From the NCBI GenBank assembly GCA_018678395.1, contig JAHHMJ010000631.1, positions 1 to 5,712 of the forward strand: a stretch of 5,712 nucleotides of DNA. The letters are read 5' to 3'. This document shows, piece by piece, positions 1-5,712 of the stretch (the stretch's first letter is position 1; each line of letters opens with the position of its first letter). A program made the translations under genes and the position numbers. The DNA comes from Gemmatimonadota bacterium (lineage in GTDB: Bacteria > Gemmatimonadota > Gemmatimonadetes > Longimicrobiales > Gaopeijiaceae). Below the pieces are notes generated by a model, which saw only the letters and a list, made by a program, of their open reading frames with translations, was not told the origin of the DNA and searched no databases.

Positions 1-26
1 GGCTCGGGCCGTCGTGATCGGTGTCA

Positions 27-2072
27 TCAGTTCTCCATCCCCGAATCCACGCGCACGAATCTCACGTCCCGCGTGCGCGTCACATCGACGTAGAAACCCG
101 TCACGGTCCCGTGCCGGTCGCGTTCGAACTGGAGCGTCATGTTGGCGGCGGTGAACGTGTCTTCGTCCGTCGAAGCCGACATCGGGCGATCGCCCATCCA
201 GAGCTGATTCATCACGAGACGGGGCTCGGCGTCCTCACCATCCTCGTCGTCCGGCATGTCCAGCCGCACTTCGTAGAAGGTCTCGATCTCCTCGCTGTAG
301 AACCGGCCCACGAAATCCGTGAGATCTTCGGGTGACCACTCGGCTTCCTCCACCTCGTCTTCGGCGACCCGGGTGGCGTGCATCTCCCGACCGCCTTGGT
401 AGAGCGTCGCTCCGGTCGCTTCGCCCTCTTCCGTCTCGAACTCGAACTGGGCATCCACCACCACGACGCGGAAGCGGGTCGGGCTGACCGGTTCGACCTC
501 CAGCGCCTGCTGACCCGTCATCTGGGTGTAGAGCGTCTCTTCGTCGCGCCAGAAGCGCACGACCATCTGCGGCGCCTCGTCGAGCGAGTAGCTCCCCTCG
601 AAGACGTCGAAGTCCTCACGGTCCCACGCGCTCGCGTCGAACTCGGCGTCCGCGACCGCCTCCTCCTCGGGCTCCATCTCGTCTCCGAAGAACGCGGCAC
701 CGAGCTGGAAGGCGACGTTGGCGCTGTTGAAGGTCGCCGCATTGCTCTGGACGGTCAGACCCGCCTCGATCTCCGGATAGTGGACGATCATCGACCGGTG
801 CGAGACGTCGGCGCCGCCGTGGTGCCGGCGCAGCAGGCCCCGCTGCTCGTCGATGAAGAGCCCGAATCCGTAGCCGCTGCCCTCGCCGTCGTTGAGCATG
901 TGCTCCGTCATCATCGCCTCGACCGTCTCGGCCGTGCCGACCGTCGGCTCGAGCATGTTCTCGCCCCAGCGCTGAAGGTCCTCGACGGAGGCGTAGATGC
1001 CCCCCGCGCCGATGGCGCCTCCGAGATCTCCCGGTGCCATCCACCCGGATCCGCCGGGCGTGTAGCCGTCGGCGCGCCCGGGGATGAGCTGGCTGGGCTC
1101 CATGCGCGCCACGCTCGATTCCATCCCCAGGGGCCCGAAGACGTTCTCCTCCAGGAAGTCGTCGAAGTCCTGGTCGGACGTCCGCTCGACGATGGTCGCG
1201 GCCAGGGAGAAGGCGGTGTTGTTGTAATTCCACTCCTCGCCCGGACTGTTCTGTAGCGACGGCTGCCGCTGCGCGATCGTGATCACGTGGTCGCGGCTGA
1301 TTCCCGTAGCCGGCGCACCGGTGAGGGAGTAGAGGTTCAGGAACTCACGTAGCCCGGACGTGTGGGTCAGCAGGTGGCGGATCGTGATGATCTCGTCGAA
1401 CTCGGGAAGCTCGGGAACGTGTTCGCGAATGTCGTCGTCGAGGTCGAGCAGGCCCCGCTCGGCCTGGAGCATGACGGCGAACGCCGTGAACTGCTTCGAG
1501 GTCGAGCCGATGTTGGTGGGCGTCGTCGTGCGGAAGGGAATCTCGTGCGCGAGGTCGGCGAGCCCGTAGGCCTTGGAGAACACGGTCCTGCCGTTTCGCC
1601 ACACCTGGACCGCGCCACCGGGGCCGCCGGGCCGGGAGTAGGCGAACATCAGCTGATCTGCGAGGTCCTCGGGGTCGTCCGAGCGCTCCTCGAGCTGGAG
1701 GATCCGCACCTCGAAGTCCCCCTCTTCGTCTTCGAAGGGGGCGACGTTGAGCGTGTACGTCCCGCCGGTCTCGATGGTCGTCGAGAACGCTTCGGCGCCG
1801 CGGGCGGGCGTATCCCACGCGGGTCCTACTCTGCGTCCTTCGGCGTCGGTCAGCGTCACCACTACGTCGACGCTGATCTGGTTCACCTCGCCGTACAGCA
1901 GGAAGTCCTCTCCGGCCTCGAAGGTGAAGCGGGCGGTGTCTCCGGTCTCCAACGATCCCGACCGAAGCTGACCGCGTTCGATCGACACTGTCTGGGCCGT
2001 GAGTCCGGCGGGAAGTGCCGCGAGACCGAGCGTGAGCAGAAGCGCAAGAAGATGGGGTGAGCGGGCAGTCAC
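27..2072 (-). CDS. Secreted serine hydrolase, beta-lactamase class C / S12 type, with N-terminal beta domain and tandem C-terminal lipocalin-like repeats
   Basis: 681 residues from a GTG start. Residues 1-26 form a signal peptide (short basic start, long Leu/Ala core, cleavage probably after LTA), so the enzyme should act in the periplasm or outside. Residues about 29-127 resemble a small PPC-like beta domain. Residues about 134-465 are the penicillin-binding/beta-lactamase-like fold: the nucleophile motif SxxK is S190-T-S-K193 inside NIGSTSKQF, the second motif YxN is Y283-N-N285, and the third motif is H418-G-G420. LLTHTSGL (234-241) is also typical of the family. Two diverged tandem domains follow (about 483-570 and 579-676), each with an F-x-G-x-[YF] opening and a final R-x-x-R-V-like strand, joined by Glu/Asp-rich linkers; DUF3471/lipocalin-like modules are common in this position. 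HGG instead of KTG suggests an esterase or D-amino/peptide hydrolase rather than a true beta-lactamase; the substrate is unknown. It lies 146 bases downstream of the YkvI gene on the same strand. Confidence 0.93.
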   Translation of the reverse strand: MTARSPHLLALLLTLGLAALPAGLTAQTVSIERGQLRSGSLETGDTARFTFEAGEDFLLYGEVNQISVDVVVTLTDAEGRRVGPAWDTPARGAEAFSTTIETGGTYTLNVAPFEDEEGDFEVRILQLEERSDDPEDLADQLMFAYSRPGGPGGAVQVWRNGRTVFSKAYGLADLAHEIPFRTTTPTNIGSTSKQFTAFAVMLQAERGLLDLDDDIREHVPELPEFDEIITIRHLLTHTSGLREFLNLYSLTGAPATGISRDHVITIAQRQPSLQNSPGEEWNYNNTAFSLAATIVERTSDQDFDDFLEENVFGPLGMESSVARMEPSQLIPGRADGYTPGGSGWMAPGDLGGAIGAGGIYASVEDLQRWGENMLEPTVGTAETVEAMMTEHMLNDGEGSGYGFGLFIDEQRGLLRRHHGGADVSHRSMIVHYPEIEAGLTVQSNAATFNSANVAFQLGAAFFGDEMEPEEEAVADAEFDASAWDREDFDVFEGSYSLDEAPQMVVRFWRDEETLYTQMTGQQALEVEPVSPTRFRVVVVDAQFEFETEEGEATGATLYQGGREMHATRVAEDEVEEAEWSPEDLTDFVGRFYSEEIETFYEVRLDMPDDEDGEDAEPRLVMNQLWMGDRPMSASTDEDTFTAANMTLQFERDRHGTVTGFYVDVTRTRDVRFVRVDSGMEN

Positions 2073-2079
2073 GTCACAG

Positions 2080-2083
2080 CTCC
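2080..2083 (-). promoter_or_regulatory. Ribosome binding site fixing the GTG start of the serine hydrolase
   Basis: On the minus strand a GGAG lies 7 bases before the GTG at 2072-2070. The nearest in-frame upstream ATG (2108-2106) has no such sequence before it and would put twelve polar residues ahead of the signal peptide. Further upstream the same frame is open only because it runs antiparallel to codon bias inside the neighbouring gene. Confidence 0.7.
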
Positions 2084-2218
2084 GGACAGGGGTACGGTGG
2101 TCGGGCATACGCGCCAAACGACGTGGTGCGATCCCAGCAGGTTTCGAGCGGAGTCCCGGCCCAACGTGCCCGACGGGGTGTCGCAGCGCCAGCGGATCCG
2201 CGTGGGACCGGACGGTCG

Positions 2219-3346
2219 TCAGTCCTGCCGCCAGATTCGCACCACCCCGACCGTGAGCACCGGGACGACGTAGACCGCGATGAAGACCCAGGTCGCGGTA
2301 CCGTATCCCCGGGCGATGAGGTCGATCAGCCCGAACTGGGCGAAGAAGGCGGCGACCGCCATCCAGAGCGCACCTGCGAGGGCGGAAGCGCTGCTCCCTC
2401 TGCGGGCTCCGTCCGCGGCGCTGCCCGAGGTCTCGATTCCGGCGGTCGCGAACCCGAGCCGGGCATTCACGGACTGCACCATCCCCGCTGCGGTCGCAAC
2501 GAGGGTCCCGATGAGCACGATCTGGAAGGTCACCTGGAGGCTTCGGGACCCAATCGCTTCGAGCAGCGCATTCGACGGCACCTCGGTGTCGAGGACCCCG
2601 GGATAGAGCGCCGACAGCGCGATGAAGAACATCAGGGCGGGGGCCATGGCGATCGGTCCTGCGAGCGCTCCGGCGACGAAGGCGTCCCGCCGACTCGTGA
2701 CCTCGGATTCTACGGTGTACAGCAGCGCCGGAATCAGCGAGAGGTTGTACCCCGCGTAGGCGATGCCGGCGAGGAACCACGTCCGAACGGGAGGCGGCGC
2801 GCCTGCGCTCTCGCCGAGAAAGGCGCTCTCGATGCCGGGCCCGAGCGTGGCGAAGGCGGCCACCAGCGTAACTGCGAAGACGACGAACAGGAGGACGGTC
2901 CACGCCTCGAAGGCCGCCTTCAGCGCGTCCGTGCCTCGGTAGACGAGTCCGACCGTGACGAGTGCGAGTCCGGCCACCCCGCTCCAGTAGGGCAGGCCGA
3001 AGGTGTCGCGGACGATCGATCCGACCGCAGCCGTCACGACCGAAAGAACGATCAGCATGAAGACGACCCAGGCGACTTCGAACAGCACGGCCCCGGGTCC
3101 GACCAGCTCTCGAAAGAAGCTGCGGTATTCGAAGGTCGAGTGGCGACGTGCGAACTCGTAGCTGACTGCGCAGACGAGGCTGAAGATGGCCGTGGTGAGC
3201 GCCATGGCCGCGAGTCCGAGGGCGACACCCTGTGTCAGGAAGAACTCGACGATCTCGCGGCCCGTCCCGTACCCGCCGCCGATGACGACGGCCTGAAATG
3301 CGATTCCCGGCATGAGGAAGCGCCGCCACTTCGATCTCGTGGTCAC
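2219..3346 (-). CDS. YkvI-family (COG3949) polytopic membrane protein, putative transporter
   Basis: 375 residues from a GTG start. The N-terminal segment has a glycine-rich break, VIGGGYGTGREIVEFF (21-36), in the first hydrophobic helix; this is the hallmark I associate with the YkvI/COG3949 family, which is related to LeuT-fold amino-acid/cation transporters where an unwound first helix binds substrate. About ten membrane segments can be read, around residues 12-24, 40-63, 85-107, 121-136, 147-168, 188-210, 222-243, 268-290, 321-343 and 350-370. The length is close to the roughly 350 residues usual for the family. A second conserved-looking stretch is AGIAYAGYNLSLIPALL (193-209), in the sixth helix. 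The family has no agreed substrate, so no transport specificity is given. It is preceded by the small frameshift candidate, whose putative stop lies ten bases before this start, and followed by the serine hydrolase, suggesting co-transcription. Confidence 0.88.
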   Translation of the reverse strand: MTTRSKWRRFLMPGIAFQAVVIGGGYGTGREIVEFFLTQGVALGLAAMALTTAIFSLVCAVSYEFARRHSTFEYRSFFRELVGPGAVLFEVAWVVFMLIVLSVVTAAVGSIVRDTFGLPYWSGVAGLALVTVGLVYRGTDALKAAFEAWTVLLFVVFAVTLVAAFATLGPGIESAFLGESAGAPPPVRTWFLAGIAYAGYNLSLIPALLYTVESEVTSRRDAFVAGALAGPIAMAPALMFFIALSALYPGVLDTEVPSNALLEAIGSRSLQVTFQIVLIGTLVATAAGMVQSVNARLGFATAGIETSGSAADGARRGSSASALAGALWMAVAAFFAQFGLIDLIARGYGTATWVFIAVYVVPVLTVGVVRIWRQD

Positions 3347-3354
3347 TGCGATGG

Positions 3355-3358
3355 CCTC
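3355..3358 (-). promoter_or_regulatory. Ribosome binding site of the YkvI-family gene, overlapping an upstream stop codon
   Basis: On the minus strand a GAGG lies 8 bases before the GTG at 3346-3344, and it forms part of TGAGG, where TGA closes the second frame of the upstream small ORF. No other start codon is in frame nearby, which settles the GTG. The arrangement would suit translational coupling if the upstream frame is really translated. Confidence 0.6.
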
Positions 3359-3565
3359 ACGGTTGGGGATGGCTTGGGCCCTGCGCGCCCGCTATCACCC
3401 GCTCGATCGCCTTCCTCAGCGTGGCCTGCGGTAGGGCCATGCGATCGTCGGAAACTCGAAGTAGCGCAGTCCCGGATAGTCCGCCTCGAGGACGTCACCG
3501 ACGGCCAGCCAGGTGTTCACCTCCGGCTGCTGCCGCAGCATGGCGATGATAGGCAGGGCGCGCAT
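3357..3565 (-). pseudogene. Small unrecognised gene, apparently split by a frameshift (intact 49-residue ORF at 3416-3565 plus second frame to 3357)
   Basis: I do not recognise this gene. A 49-residue ORF begins at ATG 3565-3563, 32 bases after the DoxX stop, with GCAGGG five bases ahead of it, and ends at 3416. Its codons end mostly in G or C and it reads like folded protein (VNTWLAVGDVLEADYPGLRYFEF). Near 3445-3455 a different frame takes over the protein-like character: SDDRMALPQATLRKAIERV continues to a stop at 3357, ten bases before the YkvI start. One missing base at the junction (reading FEFP then DDRMALPQ) would give a continuous product of about 69 residues, filling the gap with operon-like spacing on both sides. 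Alternatives are that only the 49-residue ORF is real, that a larger gene has decayed here, or that neither frame is coding, since high-GC DNA gives protein-like text in wrong frames. Confidence 0.4.
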
Positions 3566-3597
3566 GCGAGCCCTGCCCACGTCGTCTGCGGGGCCCC

Positions 3598-3966
3598 TCA
3601 GAGCCCGATGATCGCCAGGCACATCGCCAGCATCAGCGCCGCCGGCACCGACTTCATCATCGGGTCGGACACCTTGATGTGCATGGCGACGGCGCCGGCC
3701 ATCAGCGCCGCCACGATACCTGCGGCCACGTCCACCGGGAGCGGCGTCCACACGCCCGCGACCAGCACGAGTCCGGATCCGACCTTCAGGGCCCCGACGA
3801 TCCAGAAGAGGATCTCGGGCAGTCCGTACTCCGCGAACTCCTGCTTCAGGGTCTTCGCCTCCCCTCCGCGGTACGAAGTGGCGGACTTCGAGCGAAGGAG
3901 CCAGACGTTGAGGAGTCCGAGACCGACGACGAGTTGAAGGGCGGTCTGAATCGTGAGCCAGGACAT
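3598..3966 (-). CDS. DoxX-family small integral membrane protein (leftward copy)
   Basis: 122 residues with four membrane segments at about 4-24, 49-71, 76-97 and 104-121, the usual size and topology of DoxX-like proteins. After helix 1 comes a soluble stretch with YRGGEAKTLKQEFAEYGLP (32-50), a pattern I know from DoxX-family proteins annotated in Bacteroidota and relatives; helix 2 opens with IVGALKVGSG (56-65), and HIKVSDP (96-102) separates helices 3 and 4. DoxX-like proteins are inner-membrane proteins whose general biochemical role is unsettled, with links to quinone or redox chemistry in some members; nothing here narrows it. The ATG at 3966-3964 fits the family N-terminus, but no clear Shine-Dalgarno sequence precedes it, so it may be read from a leaderless or near-leaderless transcript. 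It heads the leftward gene set and faces its paralogue across a short intergenic space. Confidence 0.88.
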   Translation of the reverse strand: MSWLTIQTALQLVVGLGLLNVWLLRSKSATSYRGGEAKTLKQEFAEYGLPEILFWIVGALKVGSGLVLVAGVWTPLPVDVAAGIVAALMAGAVAMHIKVSDPMMKSVPAALMLAMCLAIIGL

Positions 3967-4034
3967 GGGGTACCGTGCGTTTGAGGAATGCGGGGCGTGA
4001 GCGCCCCAACCCGCGAGATCTTCGGACGATCCCT
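3967..4034. promoter_or_regulatory. Divergent start region between the two DoxX-like genes, with a perfect GC hairpin/operator-like inverted repeat at 3992-4007
   Basis: Both transcription units must start in or near these 68 bases if the rightward gene uses the TTG at 4035. The only striking element is GGGGCG-TGAG-CGCCCC, a perfect six-base inverted repeat with a four-base loop. It could be a regulator site serving both directions or an RNA hairpin in the 5' leader. I could not identify convincing -35/-10 boxes in either direction, so the promoters are inferred from gene orientation alone. Confidence 0.35.
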
Positions 4035-4388
4035 TTGGCCCTCTCCTTTCACGTCTGCACGACGCTCTCGATCGCCCTGTTCCTATACTACGGCATCGCG
4101 TGTCTCTTCGCCGACGGAATGGTGGCAGAGTTCGAGCGGTTCGGCCTGGCGCGGTTCCGACGCCTGACCGGCGCGCTGGAGATCTCGGGAGCCGTGGGTC
4201 TGGGGGTCGGCTACCTGCTGCCGGCCGCGACGTTGGTGAGTGCCGCCGGGCTCACCCTGCTGATGATTCTCGGCGTTGCGACCCGGATTCGGGTCCGCGA
4301 TTCGGTCGTCGACACGATGCCTGCGGTCATCCTCGGGCTCGTGAACCTGTACATCCTGCTCTACGCGCTCCGAGTGATCGGCGCCTAG
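4035..4388 (+). CDS. DoxX-family small integral membrane protein (rightward copy)
   Basis: 117 residues from a TTG start. Four membrane segments are visible: about 8-26, 45-62, 65-83 and 95-114. The stretch MVAEFERFGLARFRRLTGAL followed by helix 2 and a basic RIRVRD before helix 4 is typical of DoxX-like proteins. It aligns with the leftward copy (EF-x2-[YF]-GL, then GAL-[KE]-x-[SG]-[GS], AAG, and PA at the start of helix 4), so the two are paralogues. The start is uncertain. A GTG at 3975 in the same frame would add twenty residues that are basic, unlike the family, poorer in GC-ending codons, and would place the divergent inverted repeat inside the gene and leave only eight bases between the two opposed starts. 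The TTG has only a weak GGA eight bases upstream. The epimerase gene follows after 95 bases on the same strand. Confidence 0.82.
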   Translation: MALSFHVCTTLSIALFLYYGIACLFADGMVAEFERFGLARFRRLTGALEISGAVGLGVGYLLPAATLVSAAGLTLLMILGVATRIRVRDSVVDTMPAVILGLVNLYILLYALRVIGA

Positions 4389-4412
4389 GCCATCCCGGAT
4401 TGCCCGATGGCC
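4388..4412 (+). other. Inverted repeat just after the rightward DoxX gene, possible weak terminator or mRNA hairpin
   Basis: GGCCATC (4388-4394) pairs perfectly with GATGGCC (4406-4412) around an 11-base loop. It begins on the last base of the DoxX stop codon. There is no following run of T, so it is not a standard intrinsic terminator; it could be a processing or stability hairpin between DoxX and the epimerase gene, or chance in GC-rich sequence. Confidence 0.25.
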
Positions 4413-4483
4413 CGCGCGATCGCACCCTGACCCTCGCCTGTAGCTCCCATCCCAGCCTCTTCAACACCGAGTTCCGACCCGCC

Positions 4484-5464
4484 ATGGCACGAGCACTGGT
4501 CATCGGAGGCACCAGCCTCATCGGACGTCCCCTGGTCCGCACTCTTCTGGAGGGCGGCCACGACGTCACCATCATGCACCGCAGTCCCGGGACTCCGTTC
4601 GGGGACCGGGTCCGCGAGGTGCATGCCGATCGCAATGATCCCGACGCCGTGGCGAGCGCCGTCGAGGGTCATGCCTTCGACTGGGTGTTCGACAACGTCT
4701 ACGACTGGGCTCGGGGCACCACCGGAGAGCAGGTCGCGGGCACGGTGACGGCTGTGGCTCCGGGACTGGAGCGCTACGTCTACATGTCGAGCGTGGCCGT
4801 CTATCCTGAGGGCGGTCCGTGGGACGAGAGCGCCGAGATGGTGCCGGGTACGGATCCGAACATGTACGCGGCACAGAAGGCCGACGGGGAGCGTGCGGTG
4901 TTCGCCTACGCGGCCCAGACCGGGCTGGCCGTGTCGACGGTACGGCCCGCGTTCGTATACGGTCCGCACAATCCGTTCGATCGCGAGGCGTTCTTCTGGG
5001 ATCGCCTGCTGGCGAAGCGCCCGATCCTGATTCCGGGGGACGGCACGCGGGTGATGCAGTGGGTGCACACCGACGACGTCGCGCGGGCGAGCGTGGCGGC
5101 CGCCTCGATGGACGCCGGTGCGGGTGAGGCGTTCAATCTGGCGGGTCCGCCCGTCACCCAGCGCCAGTTCGTGGAGATCCTGGCCGAAGTGGCCGGCGTC
5201 GAGGCCGATCTGGTGCCGGTGGCACGCGAGACGCTCGTCGCAGCGGGCGGCCAGCTGCTGGAGCCGCCGCTCTACTTCGGGGCCTACCTCGACGTCCCGC
5301 CGCTCACCGTCACCGGCGACAAGCTGCGTGACCGGCTGGGCGTGGAAGTCCTCTCTTTGCGCGAGGGAATGGCCCAGACGTTCGCCTGGTATCGCGATCA
5401 GGGCCGACCAGCCCCCGATACGTCGTGGGAAGACGGGGTGCTGCGGTCGGTGCGGGGCGGCTAG
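4484..5464 (+). CDS. NAD(P)-dependent epimerase/dehydratase-like protein (SDR family, extended/atypical)
   Basis: 326 residues, a normal length for extended SDR proteins. The Rossmann nucleotide-binding turn is at the very N-terminus, VIGGTSLIGRPLV (6-18), which fixes the ATG at 4484 because any longer start would put foreign residues before strand 1; there is no strong Shine-Dalgarno. The active-site signature is present: S102/S103 in YVYMSSVAVY and Y128-AAQ-K132. The extended-SDR landmarks RPAFVYGPHNP (154-164) and WVHTDDVA (193-200) follow, the latter near the usual substrate-domain boundary. The cofactor turn GGTSLIG and the FDWVFDNVYDW segment (65-75) recall the atypical SDR group that includes chloroplast CSP41-like proteins and uncharacterised bacterial sugar-nucleotide epimerase homologues. 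With Ser, Tyr and Lys all present it may be a working oxidoreductase or epimerase, but the substrate cannot be named. It is cytoplasmic, with no signal peptide, and likely shares a transcript with the gene 23 bases downstream. Confidence 0.92.
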   Translation: MARALVIGGTSLIGRPLVRTLLEGGHDVTIMHRSPGTPFGDRVREVHADRNDPDAVASAVEGHAFDWVFDNVYDWARGTTGEQVAGTVTAVAPGLERYVYMSSVAVYPEGGPWDESAEMVPGTDPNMYAAQKADGERAVFAYAAQTGLAVSTVRPAFVYGPHNPFDREAFFWDRLLAKRPILIPGDGTRVMQWVHTDDVARASVAAASMDAGAGEAFNLAGPPVTQRQFVEILAEVAGVEADLVPVARETLVAAGGQLLEPPLYFGAYLDVPPLTVTGDKLRDRLGVEVLSLREGMAQTFAWYRDQGRPAPDTSWEDGVLRSVRGG

Positions 5465-5487
5465 GCCGGCCCCCGGACTGTCGGTCG

Positions 5488-5712
5488 ATGCGTCGCATAC
5501 CCGCACCCTGGCTGCTGCTGGTCGTCCTCGGTCTGGCCGGTCTCTTCACGGCCCTTCGACTTCTGCCCGAGGCGCTCGACCTCACCCGCGACGACATCGC
5601 GATGGATCGGGCCGCCGCGGTGCAGGCCGCCGAACGGCTGGCGGATCGCGAGGGGTGGCGACCCGCGGGGGATGAGCGCCGCTTCGCCGCGACCTACGGC
5701 GAGGAGAACCCC
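5488..5712 (+). CDS. 5' end of an unidentified membrane-anchored protein, cut by the window edge
   Basis: The first 75 codons are open to the last base of the window, starting at ATG 5488, 23 bases after the epimerase stop. A basic start (MRRIPAPW) and a hydrophobic stretch at about residues 7-27 (LLLVVLGLAGLFTAL) form an uncleaved signal anchor or first transmembrane helix. It is followed by LDLTRDDIAMDRAAAVQAAE (30-49) and a charged region with GWRPAGDERRFAATYGEENP. The anchor plus a DLxxxRxxAxxxA-like helix reminds me of the leader region of some CPBP/CAAX-type membrane proteases, but the diagnostic domain would lie beyond the window, so this is a guess. Codons are strongly GC-ending and match the neighbours, supporting a real gene; no good ribosome binding site is seen. 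Confidence 0.7.
   Translation, partial: MRRIPAPWLLLVVLGLAGLFTALRLLPEALDLTRDDIAMDRAAAVQAAERLADREGWRPAGDERRFAATYGEENP

Noticed and set aside
378..2060. Long plus-strand open frames antisense to the serine hydrolase
   Set aside because: No family motif, His/Arg/Leu-rich mirror-frame composition, and no ribosome binding site; the minus-strand gene accounts for the sequence.
2192..2201. GCGGATCCGC palindrome between the YkvI and hydrolase genes as a terminator
   Set aside because: It is a loop-less 10-base palindrome with no T run, too short to support a terminator call; I see nothing else clear in 2073-2218.
2073..3329. Upstream extension of the serine hydrolase frame into a protein of 1100 residues
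   Set aside because: This stretch is out of frame with the membrane protein encoded at 2219-3346, is Arg-rich and low in complexity, and the hydrolase has its own GTG, ribosome binding site and signal peptide at 2072.
2057..3937. 626-residue open frame on the plus strand
   Set aside because: It lies antisense to the YkvI and DoxX genes, is dominated by Glu, Asp, Arg, Gly and His without domain or hydrophobic core pattern, and is explained by GC-biased third positions of the opposite strand.
3846..4052. 68-residue minus-strand ORF across the divergent start region
   Set aside because: Ser/Pro/Arg-rich text, overlaps the DoxX gene in another frame and has no family signature.
4100..4483. N-terminal extension of the epimerase frame into the DoxX gene
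   Set aside because: It reads out of frame with the DoxX helices and the Rossmann strand starts at residue 4 of the ATG at 4484.
4385..5506. 373-residue minus-strand open frame across the epimerase
   Set aside because: Antisense shadow of a gene with clear SDR motifs; His/Arg-rich text with no recognisable domain.

Overview
This is a high-GC bacterial window, roughly two-thirds G+C by eye, with codon third positions mostly G or C and frequent GTG starts. Proteins are tightly packed. The secreted protein is strikingly acidic. The mix of a secreted beta-lactamase-type serine hydrolase, DoxX-like membrane proteins and an atypical SDR epimerase would fit an environmental bacterium such as a Gemmatimonadota-like lineage. 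That placement is an inference from style only; no rRNA or marker gene is present.

Layout: the window is organised around a divergent start region at about 3967-4034. Leftwards on the minus strand run a DoxX-family membrane protein (3598-3966), a short unrecognised and possibly frameshifted gene (3357-3565), a ten-helix YkvI-family membrane protein (2219-3346, GTG start) and a secreted multidomain serine hydrolase (27-2072, GTG start). Rightwards on the plus strand run a second DoxX-family protein (about 4035-4388), an NAD(P)-dependent epimerase/dehydratase-like SDR protein (4484-5464), and the 5' end of an unidentified membrane-anchored protein that leaves the window (5488-5712).

How they work together: nothing ties these genes into one recognised pathway. 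The two DoxX-like genes are diverged paralogues placed head to head, which suggests a duplication followed by separate recruitment into two transcription units. The minus-strand set would put three proteins in or across the inner membrane. YkvI-family proteins are LeuT-fold-like putative transporters of unknown substrate, and the serine hydrolase would act outside the cytoplasm on an ester, amide or peptide substrate that cannot be named from sequence.

The very long open frames on both strands are consequences of the high GC content, not real giant genes. One minus-strand frame runs through the whole YkvI gene out of frame and merges with the hydrolase; the hydrolase really begins at the GTG with its own ribosome binding site and signal peptide. 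I see no rRNA, tRNA, CRISPR array, insertion sequence, attachment site or phage gene. The region looks like ordinary chromosomal content; the items most worth checking are the small frameshift candidate and the head-to-head DoxX pair.
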